A stretch of 64,000 nt of DNA from NCBI RefSeq assembly GCF_003024235.1, contig NZ_KZ679096.1, positions 18,538 to 82,537 of the forward strand. The letters are read 5' to 3'. The notes under the pieces were generated by a model. The model worked only from the letters and a program-made list of their open reading frames with translations. It was not told where the DNA came from and searched no databases. The stretch comes from Arenimonas caeni. Its GTDB lineage: Bacteria; Pseudomonadota; Gammaproteobacteria; Xanthomonadales; Xanthomonadaceae. Of this stretch, positions 1 through 7,763 are shown one piece after another (within the stretch, counting starts at the first letter, position 1; every line of letters starts with the position of its first letter). A program made the translations under genes and the position numbers.

Positions 1-756
1 GCCGGTGAGCACCTCGATGCGGTCGATCATGCCCAGCGGCAGGCTGGAGATGTCGGTGAAGTTGCTGCGGCCGCCGAAGGGCAACGGGAAGTCGGCGATG
101 CGCCGGCCGTTGACCAGCACCAGCGTGTGGTTCGGGCCCAGCGCGCGCAGGTCCACCTGCTGCGCGCCCGGCGAGAAGTCGGCGCCACCGGCCGACTGCT
201 GGCTCTGGGTCTCGCCGCCGTTCTGGGTGAGCGATGCCAGCACGTCCGGCACGCTGACGAAACCGCCGGCCTTGATGTCGGCGGCGGTGACCACGGTGAT
301 CGGCGCCGGGCCTTCGATCTGGGTGCGCGGGATGCGCGAGCCGGTCACCTGCAGCGTCTCGAGCACCGCCGGCGGCTCCTCGGCCTGCGCGGCGGGCGCG
401 GCCGGGGCCGGTTCGGCCTGGGCGCGCGGCGCCGGCGCGGGCGCCGCGGCGTCGCTGCGCACGATCACCACCGCACCCGACTCCCCGCGCCGGGCGGCGA
501 AGCCGCTGCCGGCCAGCAGCCGGTCGAGCGCCTGGTCCGAGGTCAGCGTCCCCTGCACGCCCCCCGTCTCCACGCCGCGCAGCTGGTCGGCCGGGTAGAC
601 CACCTGGGTGCCCGACTGGCGCGAGAGCGCGTCCAGTGCGCCGGCGAGGCTGCCGGCCGGGATGTCGATCGGCCGGGCCGGCGGTTCCTGCGCGTGCGCG
701 GAAAGCGCCGCGGAACAGGCCAGGCTCAACAGCAAGTGTCGAAACTTCAAGCGCAT
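1..756 (-). CDS. TonB-dependent receptor with N-terminal STN signalling domain (3' end outside window)
   Basis: The 252 visible codons are the N-terminal part of an outer-membrane TonB-dependent transporter; the barrel lies off the left edge. A signal peptide (about residues 1-22, ending AHA) precedes a secretin/TonB short N-terminal domain (about 28-100, with the pattern PAGSLAGALDALSRQ). A Pro/Ala-rich linker follows, then the plug domain, beginning near a TonB-box-like stretch and containing VLVNGRRI. The ATG at 756 has a strong AGGGGAGG Shine-Dalgarno. STN domains contact FecR-type anti-sigma proteins in the periplasm, and such a gene lies directly upstream with an ECF sigma factor before it, so this is a transducing receptor. 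A short C-run/G-run inverted repeat sits in the 92-base gap before it (about 826-845). The ligand cannot be told from this part; an iron chelate or an oligosaccharide are both possible. Confidence 0.9.
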   Translation of the reverse strand, partial: MRLKFRHLLLSLACSAALSAHAQEPPARPIDIPAGSLAGALDALSRQSGTQVVYPADQLRGVETGGVQGTLTSDQALDRLLAGSGFAARRGESGAVVIVRSDAAAPAPAPRAQAEPAPAAPAAQAEEPPAVLETLQVTGSRIPRTQIEGPAPITVVTAADIKAGGFVSVPDVLASLTQNGGETQSQQSAGGADFSPGAQQVDLRALGPNHTLVLVNGRRIADFPLPFGGRSNFTDISSLPLGMIDRIEVLTG

Positions 757-848
757 GATTCCCTCCCCTGGTGGGCGCGCGAGGCGGCGCCCTCAAGCAT
801 CACGACGAACGAGCCGGGCAAATCCCCCCCTTCCCCGGGAGGGGGTGC

Positions 849-1865
849 TCAGCGGCAGGCGGCCGCGCCGGCCGAGTGCAGCACGATCGCCTGCTCCCGG
901 CGCTCGGCGCACACCGGGAAACCGGCCTCGAGCAGTGCGACGAAGGTTTCGAGGTTGTCCCAGCGGAAGCTGCCGCCGACGCGCAGGGCGGCCGCGGTCG
1001 GGTCGCCCAGCTCCAGGCGGCGGGCGTTGTAGCGGTTGAACTCGTCGGCGGCCGCGGCCAGCGAGGTGTCCTGGAAGGCCAGGAAGCCCTCGCGCCAGTC
1101 CACCAGCCGCGCCACCTCCTCCAGCGACTGCCGGCGCACCAGCACGCCCTCGCCGCTGGTGCTGGCCACGCTGCCGGCCGGCAGCAGCGTGGGCTGCCCC
1201 TGGCGCTCGCCGCCCGGCTCGAGCCGCACGGTGCCCTCGGTCACCACCACGCGCAGTTCCTCGCCCTGGCGGCGCACCGAGAACGCGGTGCCCACCGCCA
1301 CCACGCGGTAGTCGCCCACGGCCACCACGAAGGGGCGGGCGGCGTCCCTGGCCACTTCGAAATAGCCCTCGCCGCGGGTGAGCTCGACCCGGCGCTGGCC
1401 GCGGTCGAGCCGCACGTGGATGCGGCTGTCGCTGCCGAGCGTGGCGCGCGAGCCGTCCGACAGCGGCACGGTGTCGAGCTTGCCCAGCGCGGTGCGGTAG
1501 TCGGCGGTTTCGATGCCGCTGCGCCACCAGGCGCCGGCCAGGCCGAGGCCCAGCACCAGCACGGCCGCCAGCCCCGCCGCACCCCGGATCCAGCGCCGCG
1601 GGCGTGCCGGCGTCGACGCCGGCCGGGGCCGGGGCGTCATCACGCTCACGCCGCCGCCGTTCGCCGCCGGCTGCACCGGTGCCAGCGCGCGCAGGCGCGC
1701 GGCCTGCTCCCAGGCCGCCTGCACGCGCAGGAAGGCCACGCGGTGCGCGGTGTCGGCCGCCAGCCACGCCTCCAGCGCCGCCGCCTGGGTTCCGTCCCAG
1801 TGGTCGCCCTCGCGGCGCGCCAGCCATTCGGCGGCGCGTCGGTCAGTCTGCGTGCTGGCGTGCAT
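849..1865 (-). CDS. FecR-family anti-sigma factor / sigma regulator
   Basis: A 338-residue inner-membrane regulator that should hold the ECF sigma factor encoded just upstream and receive the signal from the TonB receptor downstream. In order it has a cytoplasmic N-terminal DUF4880-type segment (AAEWLARRE near the start), a Pro/Arg-rich linker, one transmembrane helix (about residues 130-150, rich in A, V, L and G), the periplasmic FecR domain (GYFEVARD followed by VVAVGTAFSVR and VTEGTVRL), and a C-terminal part that would meet the receptor STN domain. I chose the ATG at 1865 over an in-frame ATG 11 codons upstream because the sequence after it begins like the family. Its start lies 23 bases inside the sigma gene, so the two are translationally coupled. 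Confidence 0.88.
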   Translation of the reverse strand: MHASTQTDRRAAEWLARREGDHWDGTQAAALEAWLAADTAHRVAFLRVQAAWEQAARLRALAPVQPAANGGGVSVMTPRPRPASTPARPRRWIRGAAGLAAVLVLGLGLAGAWWRSGIETADYRTALGKLDTVPLSDGSRATLGSDSRIHVRLDRGQRRVELTRGEGYFEVARDAARPFVVAVGDYRVVAVGTAFSVRRQGEELRVVVTEGTVRLEPGGERQGQPTLLPAGSVASTSGEGVLVRRQSLEEVARLVDWREGFLAFQDTSLAAAADEFNRYNARRLELGDPTAAALRVGGSFRWDNLETFVALLEAGFPVCAERREQAIVLHSAGAAACR

Positions 1866-2436
1866 TGCGCTTCTCCCGTCGCGCCACGGCCGGCGCAAGC
1901 GCCGCCAGGTCGAGGCCGTCGCCGGTGCCGCCGTGGAAACCCTCGGCCATCAGGCGCATGCCCTTGGCCAGGTGCTTTTCCACCGTTTTCTCGCTGATGC
2001 CCAGGCGCGCCGCCACCTGCTTTTGCGACAACTCCTCCACCCGACGCAGCCACACCACCTGACGGCAGCGGGCCGGCAGGCGGTCGAAGGCATCCGACAG
2101 CCGACGCAGCACCTGGCGGGCGCCGCAACAGTGCTCCGGCGACAACCCGTCCACCATCAGGACGTTCAAGGCCTCGAAATCACCCATCGTCTCGATCGAA
2201 ACCACCCGGCTGCGCCGCACCCGGTCGGCCAGCAGGTGCCGGGCGGTGGCGAAGAGGAAGGCCTTGGGTTGTTCGGGCAGCGCCTTGCCCGCGGCCTCGT
2301 AGACGCGCACGTAGACTTCCTGGCGCAGGTCGGCCAGTTCATCGCGGTGGGGCCAGCAGCGGCGCAGCAAATGCATCAGCGCCGCCTCGTGGACGAGGAT
2401 TTCTCGGACGAACCAGTCGTCGTGGCAGGCGGGCAT
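1843..2436 (-). CDS. ECF (FecI-like) RNA polymerase sigma factor
   Basis: A 197-residue sigma-70 family protein of extracytoplasmic-function type. Region 2 shows the DLRQEVYVRVYEAA pattern and a region 2.4-like segment (FLFATARHLLADRVRR). Region 4 near the C-terminus shows an RCRQVVWLRRVEELSQKQVA-type helix-turn-helix with GISEKTVEKHL. It should direct transcription of the receptor operon when released by the FecR protein. Several in-frame ATGs precede the chosen one at 2436, up to 2493; the chosen start gives the usual length, and the Shine-Dalgarno is weak. It is the first gene of the leftward sigma-FecR-receptor operon and is divergent from the cyanophycinase fusion. Confidence 0.88.
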   Translation of the reverse strand: MPACHDDWFVREILVHEAALMHLLRRCWPHRDELADLRQEVYVRVYEAAGKALPEQPKAFLFATARHLLADRVRRSRVVSIETMGDFEALNVLMVDGLSPEHCCGARQVLRRLSDAFDRLPARCRQVVWLRRVEELSQKQVAARLGISEKTVEKHLAKGMRLMAEGFHGGTGDGLDLAALAPAVARREKRNARQHAD

Positions 2437-2524
2437 GCCCCACACCATAGCCCAAGGCCCGGGGTGGGGATATTGGACCTCCGTTCGTCCCATACTGGAG
2501 GATCAAAAAAAAGGGGAGCGCGGC

Positions 2525-4465
2525 ATGGCTGGACGTGGCAGGTGGCTTTGGACCCTGGGCTTGGCCCTGCTCGCACCGCTGGCCTCGGCCGCGGACTACG
2601 CCCACTACCAGCTCGGCGACCCGACCGCGCCCACGCCCGGCCAGGTGCGCCCCGGCCTGCTGCTCATGGGCGGCGGCGACCGCAACCACGACGCCCTGCG
2701 CTGGTTCTTCGAGCGCGCCGGCAACGGCCACGTGGTGGTGCTGCGCGCCTCGCTGGCCAACGAGGTCGCCGAGGAGTTCTACGGCGAGGTCGGCGGCCTG
2801 GCCTCGGTGGAAACCTACGTGGTGGCCAACCGCGAAGCCTCCACCGACCCGGCCCTGCTGCGCAGCCTGGCGCGCGCGGACGGCATCTTCATCGCCGGCG
2901 GCGACCAGTCGCGCTACGTGCGCTACTGGCGCGGCACGCCGGTGGCGGCGGCGCTCGAAAAGCACGTTCGCGACGGCAAGCCGATCGGCGGCACCAGCGC
3001 CGGCCTGGCCATGCTGGGCGAATACGTCTACGGCGCGATGGACGGCGCCAGCCAGGTCAGCCCGCTGGCCCTTGAAGACCCGCTGGGCCCGGGCAACACC
3101 ATCGAAACCGGCTTCCTGGACCTGGCGCTGCTCAAGGGCGTGCTCACCGACACCCACTTCCGCGAGCGCAACCGCCTGGGCCGGCTGGTGGCCTTCGTGG
3201 CCAAGGCCGAGGCGATGGCCGGTGAAGACCGCCGCATCGTCGGCCTGGGCGTGGACGAGGACGCGGCGCTGGCGGTGGACGCCGACGGCCGCGCACGTGT
3301 TTATGCGACCGCGCCGGGCGCCGGCGCAACGGTGGTGCCGGGCGGTTTCCCCCGCACCCAGCGCGAGGACGAGGCGATGCAGCTCGAACGCTTCGAGGTG
3401 CTCGGGGTCGACGTCGACTCGGTGCTGCACCTGCCGTCGGGTCGCGTCGAGAACCCGGCTTTCCGCCGCACCTATGCGGTGCGCGACGGCGTGCTGGTGG
3501 CGCTGGACTCGCCGCTGCTGGTCATCCACGGCGGTGCCGGCGTGGAGCGCGCCGGCCTCGACGCCAGCGACGAGGCCGCGGCCCGCGCCGCGCTCGAGGC
3601 GGCGCTGCGCGCCGGCCACGCCGAGCTGATGGCCGGCAAGCCGGCGCTGGACGCCGTCACCGCCGCGATCACCCTGCTCGAGGATGCGCCGCAGTTCAAC
3701 GCTGGCCGCGGCGCGGTGTTCACGCACGAGGGCCGCAACGAGCTCGACGCCTCGCTGATGGACGGCGCCAGCGGCCGCGCCGGCGCGGTGGCCGGCCTGC
3801 ACCGGGTGCGCAACCCGATCCAACTCGCGCGCGCGGTGATGGAGAAGTCGCGCCACGTGATGATGGTGGGCGACGGCGCCGAGGCCTTCGCGGCCGAGCA
3901 GCAGGTCGAGCTGGTCGATCCGTCCTGGTTCCGCACCGAGAAGCGCTGGCGCCAGCTGCAGGACGCCCTCGCCGCCGAGGCCGACACCCAGGCCAGCGCG
4001 CCGCTGCCGGCCAAGGCCTTCTTCGGCACCGTCGGCGCCCTGGCGCTCGACAACGGCGGCCGACTGGCCGCGGGCACCTCCACCGGCGGCATGACCAACA
4101 AGCGCTACGGCCGCGTCGGCGACTCGCCGATCATCGGCGCCGGCACCTGGGCCGACGAGCGTTGCGCGGTGTCGGGCACCGGCTGGGGCGAGTTCTACAT
4201 CCGCGCCGCGGCGGCGCACGACATCTGCGCGCGCATGAAGTACCGCGGCGTGGACGTGCAGCGCGCGGCCGAGGCGGTGATCAACCGGACCATCCCGGCC
4301 AGCGGCGGCGACGGCGGCGCGATCGCGATGGGGGCCGACGGCAGCGTGGCCTTCCCGTTCAACACCGAGGGCATGTACCGCGGCTGGATCGGCGCCGACG
4401 GCGTGCCGCACGTGGCGGTGTTCCGCGGCGAAGAACTGCCGGAGCCGCGCTTCACGGGTCGCTGA
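2525..4465 (+). CDS. Secreted fusion: cyanophycinase (peptidase S51) plus isoaspartyl peptidase/L-asparaginase (Ntn hydrolase)
   Basis: A 646-residue protein with a signal peptide (residues 1 to about 22, ending ASA). The first half (about 30-335) is a cyanophycinase-like S51 peptidase with the nucleophile motif GTSAG (Ser158) and upstream LMGGGDRNHDA and GIFIAGGDQ. The second half (about 345-646) is a plant-type isoaspartyl peptidase: GGAGVERAG, the FNAGRGAVFT segment, the autocleavage/nucleophile site GTVG (Thr502), then TSTGGM, GRVGDSPIIGAG and FNTEGMYRG, all as in E. coli IaaA. Cyanophycinase yields beta-Asp-Arg dipeptides and isoaspartyl peptidase splits these, so one chain could run both steps. 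The start at 2525 is set by an AGGGGAG Shine-Dalgarno and the signal peptide. No cyanophycin synthetase lies in the window, so an external polymer is the likely substrate. This reading is inferred from domains; alternative beta-aspartyl peptide substrates are possible. Confidence 0.9.
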   Translation: MAGRGRWLWTLGLALLAPLASAADYAHYQLGDPTAPTPGQVRPGLLLMGGGDRNHDALRWFFERAGNGHVVVLRASLANEVAEEFYGEVGGLASVETYVVANREASTDPALLRSLARADGIFIAGGDQSRYVRYWRGTPVAAALEKHVRDGKPIGGTSAGLAMLGEYVYGAMDGASQVSPLALEDPLGPGNTIETGFLDLALLKGVLTDTHFRERNRLGRLVAFVAKAEAMAGEDRRIVGLGVDEDAALAVDADGRARVYATAPGAGATVVPGGFPRTQREDEAMQLERFEVLGVDVDSVLHLPSGRVENPAFRRTYAVRDGVLVALDSPLLVIHGGAGVERAGLDASDEAAARAALEAALRAGHAELMAGKPALDAVTAAITLLEDAPQFNAGRGAVFTHEGRNELDASLMDGASGRAGAVAGLHRVRNPIQLARAVMEKSRHVMMVGDGAEAFAAEQQVELVDPSWFRTEKRWRQLQDALAAEADTQASAPLPAKAFFGTVGALALDNGGRLAAGTSTGGMTNKRYGRVGDSPIIGAGTWADERCAVSGTGWGEFYIRAAAAHDICARMKYRGVDVQRAAEAVINRTIPASGGDGGAIAMGADGSVAFPFNTEGMYRGWIGADGVPHVAVFRGEELPEPRFTGR

Positions 4466-4477
4466 GCGCCCGCCCCC

Positions 4478-5401
4478 TCAGCAACGGCCGGCGCGCTCCG
4501 CAAGCCAGTCGGCCAGCGCCCGGGCGTCCGCGCCGCTGCGCGTGAAGCCGAAGGCGTGTTCCGGGTCGCGCTGGCGGTCGAGCCAGATGCCCTCGGCCAC
4601 CGGCGGGCGCGTGGCGGCCAGCCACAGCGCGGTGTCGGCGCCTTCGTCGGCACTGCGCAGTACGCGCCGGAACACCTTGCGGAAGCCGGGCAGCGAACTG
4701 CGCACGCCGTCGGTGTCCACCCAGCCCGGGTGCATCACCCAGGCCTTGGGCGCATCGGGGCCCAGCGAATTCCAGTAGTGGGTCAGTTCGACCTGGGCGC
4801 GCTTGTGCTGGGCGTAGGCGAGGAAGCCGTCGTGCCGTCCGGCATCGGGGGCTTCGAGTTCATCCAGCGACAGCGCGGCGCCGTACATGCCGCCCGAACT
4901 CATCGAGATGATGGCGCTGCGCGCATCGAGCGCGCCTTCGCGGCGCAGCGCGGCGTCCAGCACCCAGTGCCCGAGCAGGTTGGTCGCGAAGCTGCGCTCC
5001 ACGCCCTCTTCGGTGCGGCCGAACTCGTGCAGCATCACCCCGACGTTGTGCACCAGCACGTCCACGCGGCCGGAGGCGGCGATGGCCGCGGCGACGCGGC
5101 GCAGCTCGGCCGCCAGCGACAGGTCCACCTGCACGGCCTCGATGCGGCCGGGGCCCTTTGCCCCGGCCACCAGGGCGTCGAGCTTGCGGCCGTCGCGGGC
5201 CAGGGCCAGCACGGTGGCGCCCCGGGCCGCCGCGCCCAGCGCGATGGCGCGGCCGATGCCGCCGGTGGCGCCGGTCACGACCCAGCGCTGGCCGCCGAAG
5301 TCGGCATCCAGCGGCGCGCGCACGCGCCGGCGGTGGCCGATCCGCGAAAACGGCACGGCGAATCGCGCGTAGAAAATCAGGGCGCCGATGAGCTTTTTCA
5401 T
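4478..5401 (-). CDS. Short-chain dehydrogenase/reductase
   Basis: A 307-residue SDR with the NAD(P) motif TGATGGIG (43-50), an HNVGV stretch in place of the usual NAG (119-122), a serine cluster near 167-169 and the catalytic pair Tyr196/Lys200 in YAQHK. The N-terminus has an extra hydrophobic, basic segment (1-30) that may associate with the membrane, as in DHRS12-like members. The substrate is unknown. It lies 46 bases downstream of pyrC on the same strand and ends 12 bases from the convergent cyanophycinase fusion. Confidence 0.85.
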   Translation of the reverse strand: MKKLIGALIFYARFAVPFSRIGHRRRVRAPLDADFGGQRWVVTGATGGIGRAIALGAAARGATVLALARDGRKLDALVAGAKGPGRIEAVQVDLSLAAELRRVAAAIAASGRVDVLVHNVGVMLHEFGRTEEGVERSFATNLLGHWVLDAALRREGALDARSAIISMSSGGMYGAALSLDELEAPDAGRHDGFLAYAQHKRAQVELTHYWNSLGPDAPKAWVMHPGWVDTDGVRSSLPGFRKVFRRVLRSADEGADTALWLAATRPPVAEGIWLDRQRDPEHAFGFTRSGADARALADWLAERAGRC

Positions 5402-5447
5402 GGCGCCAAGATGCGCCGGCCGGTGCCGTCGCGAAGTGAAGACGGGC

Positions 5448-6497
5448 TCAGCCCGCCAGGCCTTCCACCCGCCAGGCCAGCTCGGTGCCGGCGCGCAGCG
5501 GCACCAGGGCGGTGGCGCCCTCGCCCAGCTCGGCCGGGACCACCCAGGGCTCGCGCACCAGGGTGATCGTGCCGGTGTTGCGCGGCAGGCGGTAGAAATC
5601 CGGGCCGTGGAAGCTGGCGAAGCCTTCGAGCCGGTCGAGCGCGTTCTCCTGCTCGAACACCTCGGCGTAAAGCTCGATGGCGCCGTGCGCGCTGTACATG
5701 CCGGCGCAGCCGCAGGCCGCTTCCTTGGCGCCGCGGGTGTGCGGGGCGCTGTCGGTGCCCAGGAAGAACTTCGGGCTGCCGCTGGTGGCGGCGGCGACCA
5801 GCGCCAGGCGGTGCTCCTCGCGCTTGAGCACCGGCAGGCAGTAGTGGTGCGGGCGGATGCCGCCGGTGAAGATGGCGTTGCGGTTCATCAGCAGGTGGTG
5901 CGGCGTGATGGTGGCCACCACGTTGGCCGGCGCCGCCGCCACGAACTCTGCGGCCTGCCGGGTGGTGATGTGCTCGAGCACGATGCGCAGCTTCGGGTAG
6001 CGCTGCACCAGCGGCCTGAGCAGGGTGTCGATGAACACGGCCTCGCGGTCGAACACGTCCACGTGCGCGTCGGTCACTTCGCCGTGGATGAGCAGCGGCA
6101 GGTCGTGCTGCTCCATCGCCGCAAGCGTCTCGTGGCAGCGGCTGATCTGCTGCACGCCGGAGTCGGAGTTGGTGGTGGCGCCGGCCGGGTACCACTTCAC
6201 CGCATGCACGAAGCCCGATGCCTTCGCCTCGGCGATGTCGGCGGGCGTGGTGCGCTCGGTGAGGTAGAGCGTCATCAGCGGCTCGAAATCCAGGCCCGCC
6301 GGCAGCGCCTTGAGGATGCGCTCGCGGTAGGCGCCGGCCAGCGCGGCGTTGACCACCGGCGGCACCAGGTTGGGCATGACGATGGCGCGGCCGAAGCGGC
6401 GCGCGGTGTCGGGCAGCACCCGCGCCAGCATGTCGCCGTCGCGCAGATGCAGGTGCCAGTCGTCGGGGCGGGTGAGGGTGAGGCGGGTGGCGGTCAT
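5448..6497 (-). CDS. pyrC: Dihydroorotase, homodimeric class II
   Basis: This 349-residue amidohydrolase catalyses the reversible cyclisation of carbamoyl-aspartate to dihydroorotate, the third step of de novo pyrimidine synthesis. The first metal-binding pair is in HLHLRDG (His15, His17). Lys101 in HAVKWYP is the expected carboxylated lysine, and His138 in LLIHGEV is a further ligand. Its length matches E. coli PyrC (348). The ATG at 6497 is followed directly by a family-like N-terminus. It is downstream of the Wadjet operon by 60 bases and is probably not part of it. Confidence 0.97.
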   Translation of the reverse strand: MTATRLTLTRPDDWHLHLRDGDMLARVLPDTARRFGRAIVMPNLVPPVVNAALAGAYRERILKALPAGLDFEPLMTLYLTERTTPADIAEAKASGFVHAVKWYPAGATTNSDSGVQQISRCHETLAAMEQHDLPLLIHGEVTDAHVDVFDREAVFIDTLLRPLVQRYPKLRIVLEHITTRQAAEFVAAAPANVVATITPHHLLMNRNAIFTGGIRPHHYCLPVLKREEHRLALVAAATSGSPKFFLGTDSAPHTRGAKEAACGCAGMYSAHGAIELYAEVFEQENALDRLEGFASFHGPDFYRLPRNTGTITLVREPWVVPAELGEGATALVPLRAGTELAWRVEGLAG

Positions 6498-6557
6498 GGC
6501 GGCACGGGGGTGGGTCGGCGAGGCCCCTATTGTCGCCGATCCCGCCCGCTGCCGCCC

Positions 6558-7763
6558 TCAGCCGCCGACCGGCTGCGGCGGTTTGCCGGGATCCGGGGCA
6601 AGCCCCTCCTGTTCAAACAGGATCTGGAATTGGCCAAGGGACTCAGCGACTTCCGGCCATCCTGCCTTGATGGCGTTGGCCTTCATGCGGGAAAGGACGC
6701 CCGGCTCGGCCCGCGGACGCCCTGCCCTGAGCGAGGGCGGCAGGTCCTGGGGGGACATGGCCCACGGAAGCAGGCTGCGCCCGGTGGCTGCCGTCTCGGC
6801 AGCGATCACCGCCGCGATGCGAAGCCCACCCTCGTCGATATCACCCCAGTGGTAGATGGAAGCCCGGGCCGGCAAGCCCGCCAGCAGGCAGCGATAAGCG
6901 CGGCGCCAGGCAGGTGACGGCATCCCGCCCGAGTAGACCAGCACGAGCGGCAGGTCGGCCCAGGCTTGCGTCGCCTGGTGGAAGCTCGTCAGGTTCTCGA
7001 TGCTGACCAGGCAGGGCGCGGTGGTGGTGAATCCTTCGATCGCCCTGGCCGCGACCCCCAGATACGGCCTGGCCAGACGAACACCCTGCGTGGCCAAGAT
7101 GAGCTCGCCCTCGCCCGCGACCAGCATCGGCTGCGGCTCACGCCGCAGGCCACAGGCCGCCCAGATGTCATCCCGGGAAAGGCCGGTGGGCGAGACCTCG
7201 CCCAAGGCCAGCACTTCCAGCCAGGGCGTCAGTCGCTCGATGCGCTTGCTGTCACCGAACAGACGCGTGCTCTCCTGGCGCAGGATACGTTCCTCGCCCG
7301 GCACCTGCGCTTCGATCACGCGGACCGCATCGGCGACGTCGTCCAAGGCTTCCGGCCCCCGGCCACGCACCTTCCGGTTTTCGCGCCACGCCTGGAGGAG
7401 CCGGCCGATGACATCAAAGCGGCTGATCGAAGGGGCCAGGCACTTCTCGGCCGCGGCGACCTGGTCGCCGTGCGGGACGATCCCCAGGTGGGACGCCAGC
7501 CTTGCGATGTCGCGAACCTCGATCGACTTCAGCCTCTCGCCGTCGCCGCGAAGCCGGTCGCGATCGACGACGATCGCGCCTTCGCGTTCGGCAAGGCGGA
7601 CCTGCGCCTCGAAGGACTCAAGGTCCTCCAGCGTCGGCAGCGAGGTGTACTCGGGGCAGGACGCTTCGGTCATCTTCATTCGCACGGGACGGTCGCCGCC
7701 GCGCCGATGCGCGGCTTCTGCGCGCCGCAGCAAACGTTCAAGCGCCGTGCGCGCCGGCGTCAT
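6558..7763 (-). CDS. jetD: Wadjet defence protein JetD (DUF2220/Toprim-type nuclease)
   Basis: The last gene of the Wadjet operon, 401 residues. The N-terminal half (about 1-200) is the less conserved DNA-binding arm region of JetD proteins. The C-terminal half is a Toprim-like catalytic domain with an acidic residue in VSIENLTSF (Glu256) and the metal-binding pair in YHWGDIDEGGLRI (Asp308 and Asp310). In studied systems JetD cuts circular DNA that the JetABC SMC complex has reeled in. The catalytic acidic residues are intact, so the protein looks active. Its ATG overlaps the jetC stop codon by four bases. Confidence 0.9.
   Translation of the reverse strand: MTPARTALERLLRRAEAAHRRGGDRPVRMKMTEASCPEYTSLPTLEDLESFEAQVRLAEREGAIVVDRDRLRGDGERLKSIEVRDIARLASHLGIVPHGDQVAAAEKCLAPSISRFDVIGRLLQAWRENRKVRGRGPEALDDVADAVRVIEAQVPGEERILRQESTRLFGDSKRIERLTPWLEVLALGEVSPTGLSRDDIWAACGLRREPQPMLVAGEGELILATQGVRLARPYLGVAARAIEGFTTTAPCLVSIENLTSFHQATQAWADLPLVLVYSGGMPSPAWRRAYRCLLAGLPARASIYHWGDIDEGGLRIAAVIAAETAATGRSLLPWAMSPQDLPPSLRAGRPRAEPGVLSRMKANAIKAGWPEVAESLGQFQILFEQEGLAPDPGKPPQPVGG

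Noticed and set aside
826..845. C-run/G-run inverted repeat between fecR-like gene and the receptor as a terminator
   Set aside because: The loop is too small and there is no T-run on the minus strand.
2339..4411. Long open frame on the minus strand (690 codons) opposite the cyanophycinase fusion
   Set aside because: It is His/Arg/Ala-rich low-complexity translation caused by high GC; the plus-strand frame has clear domains.
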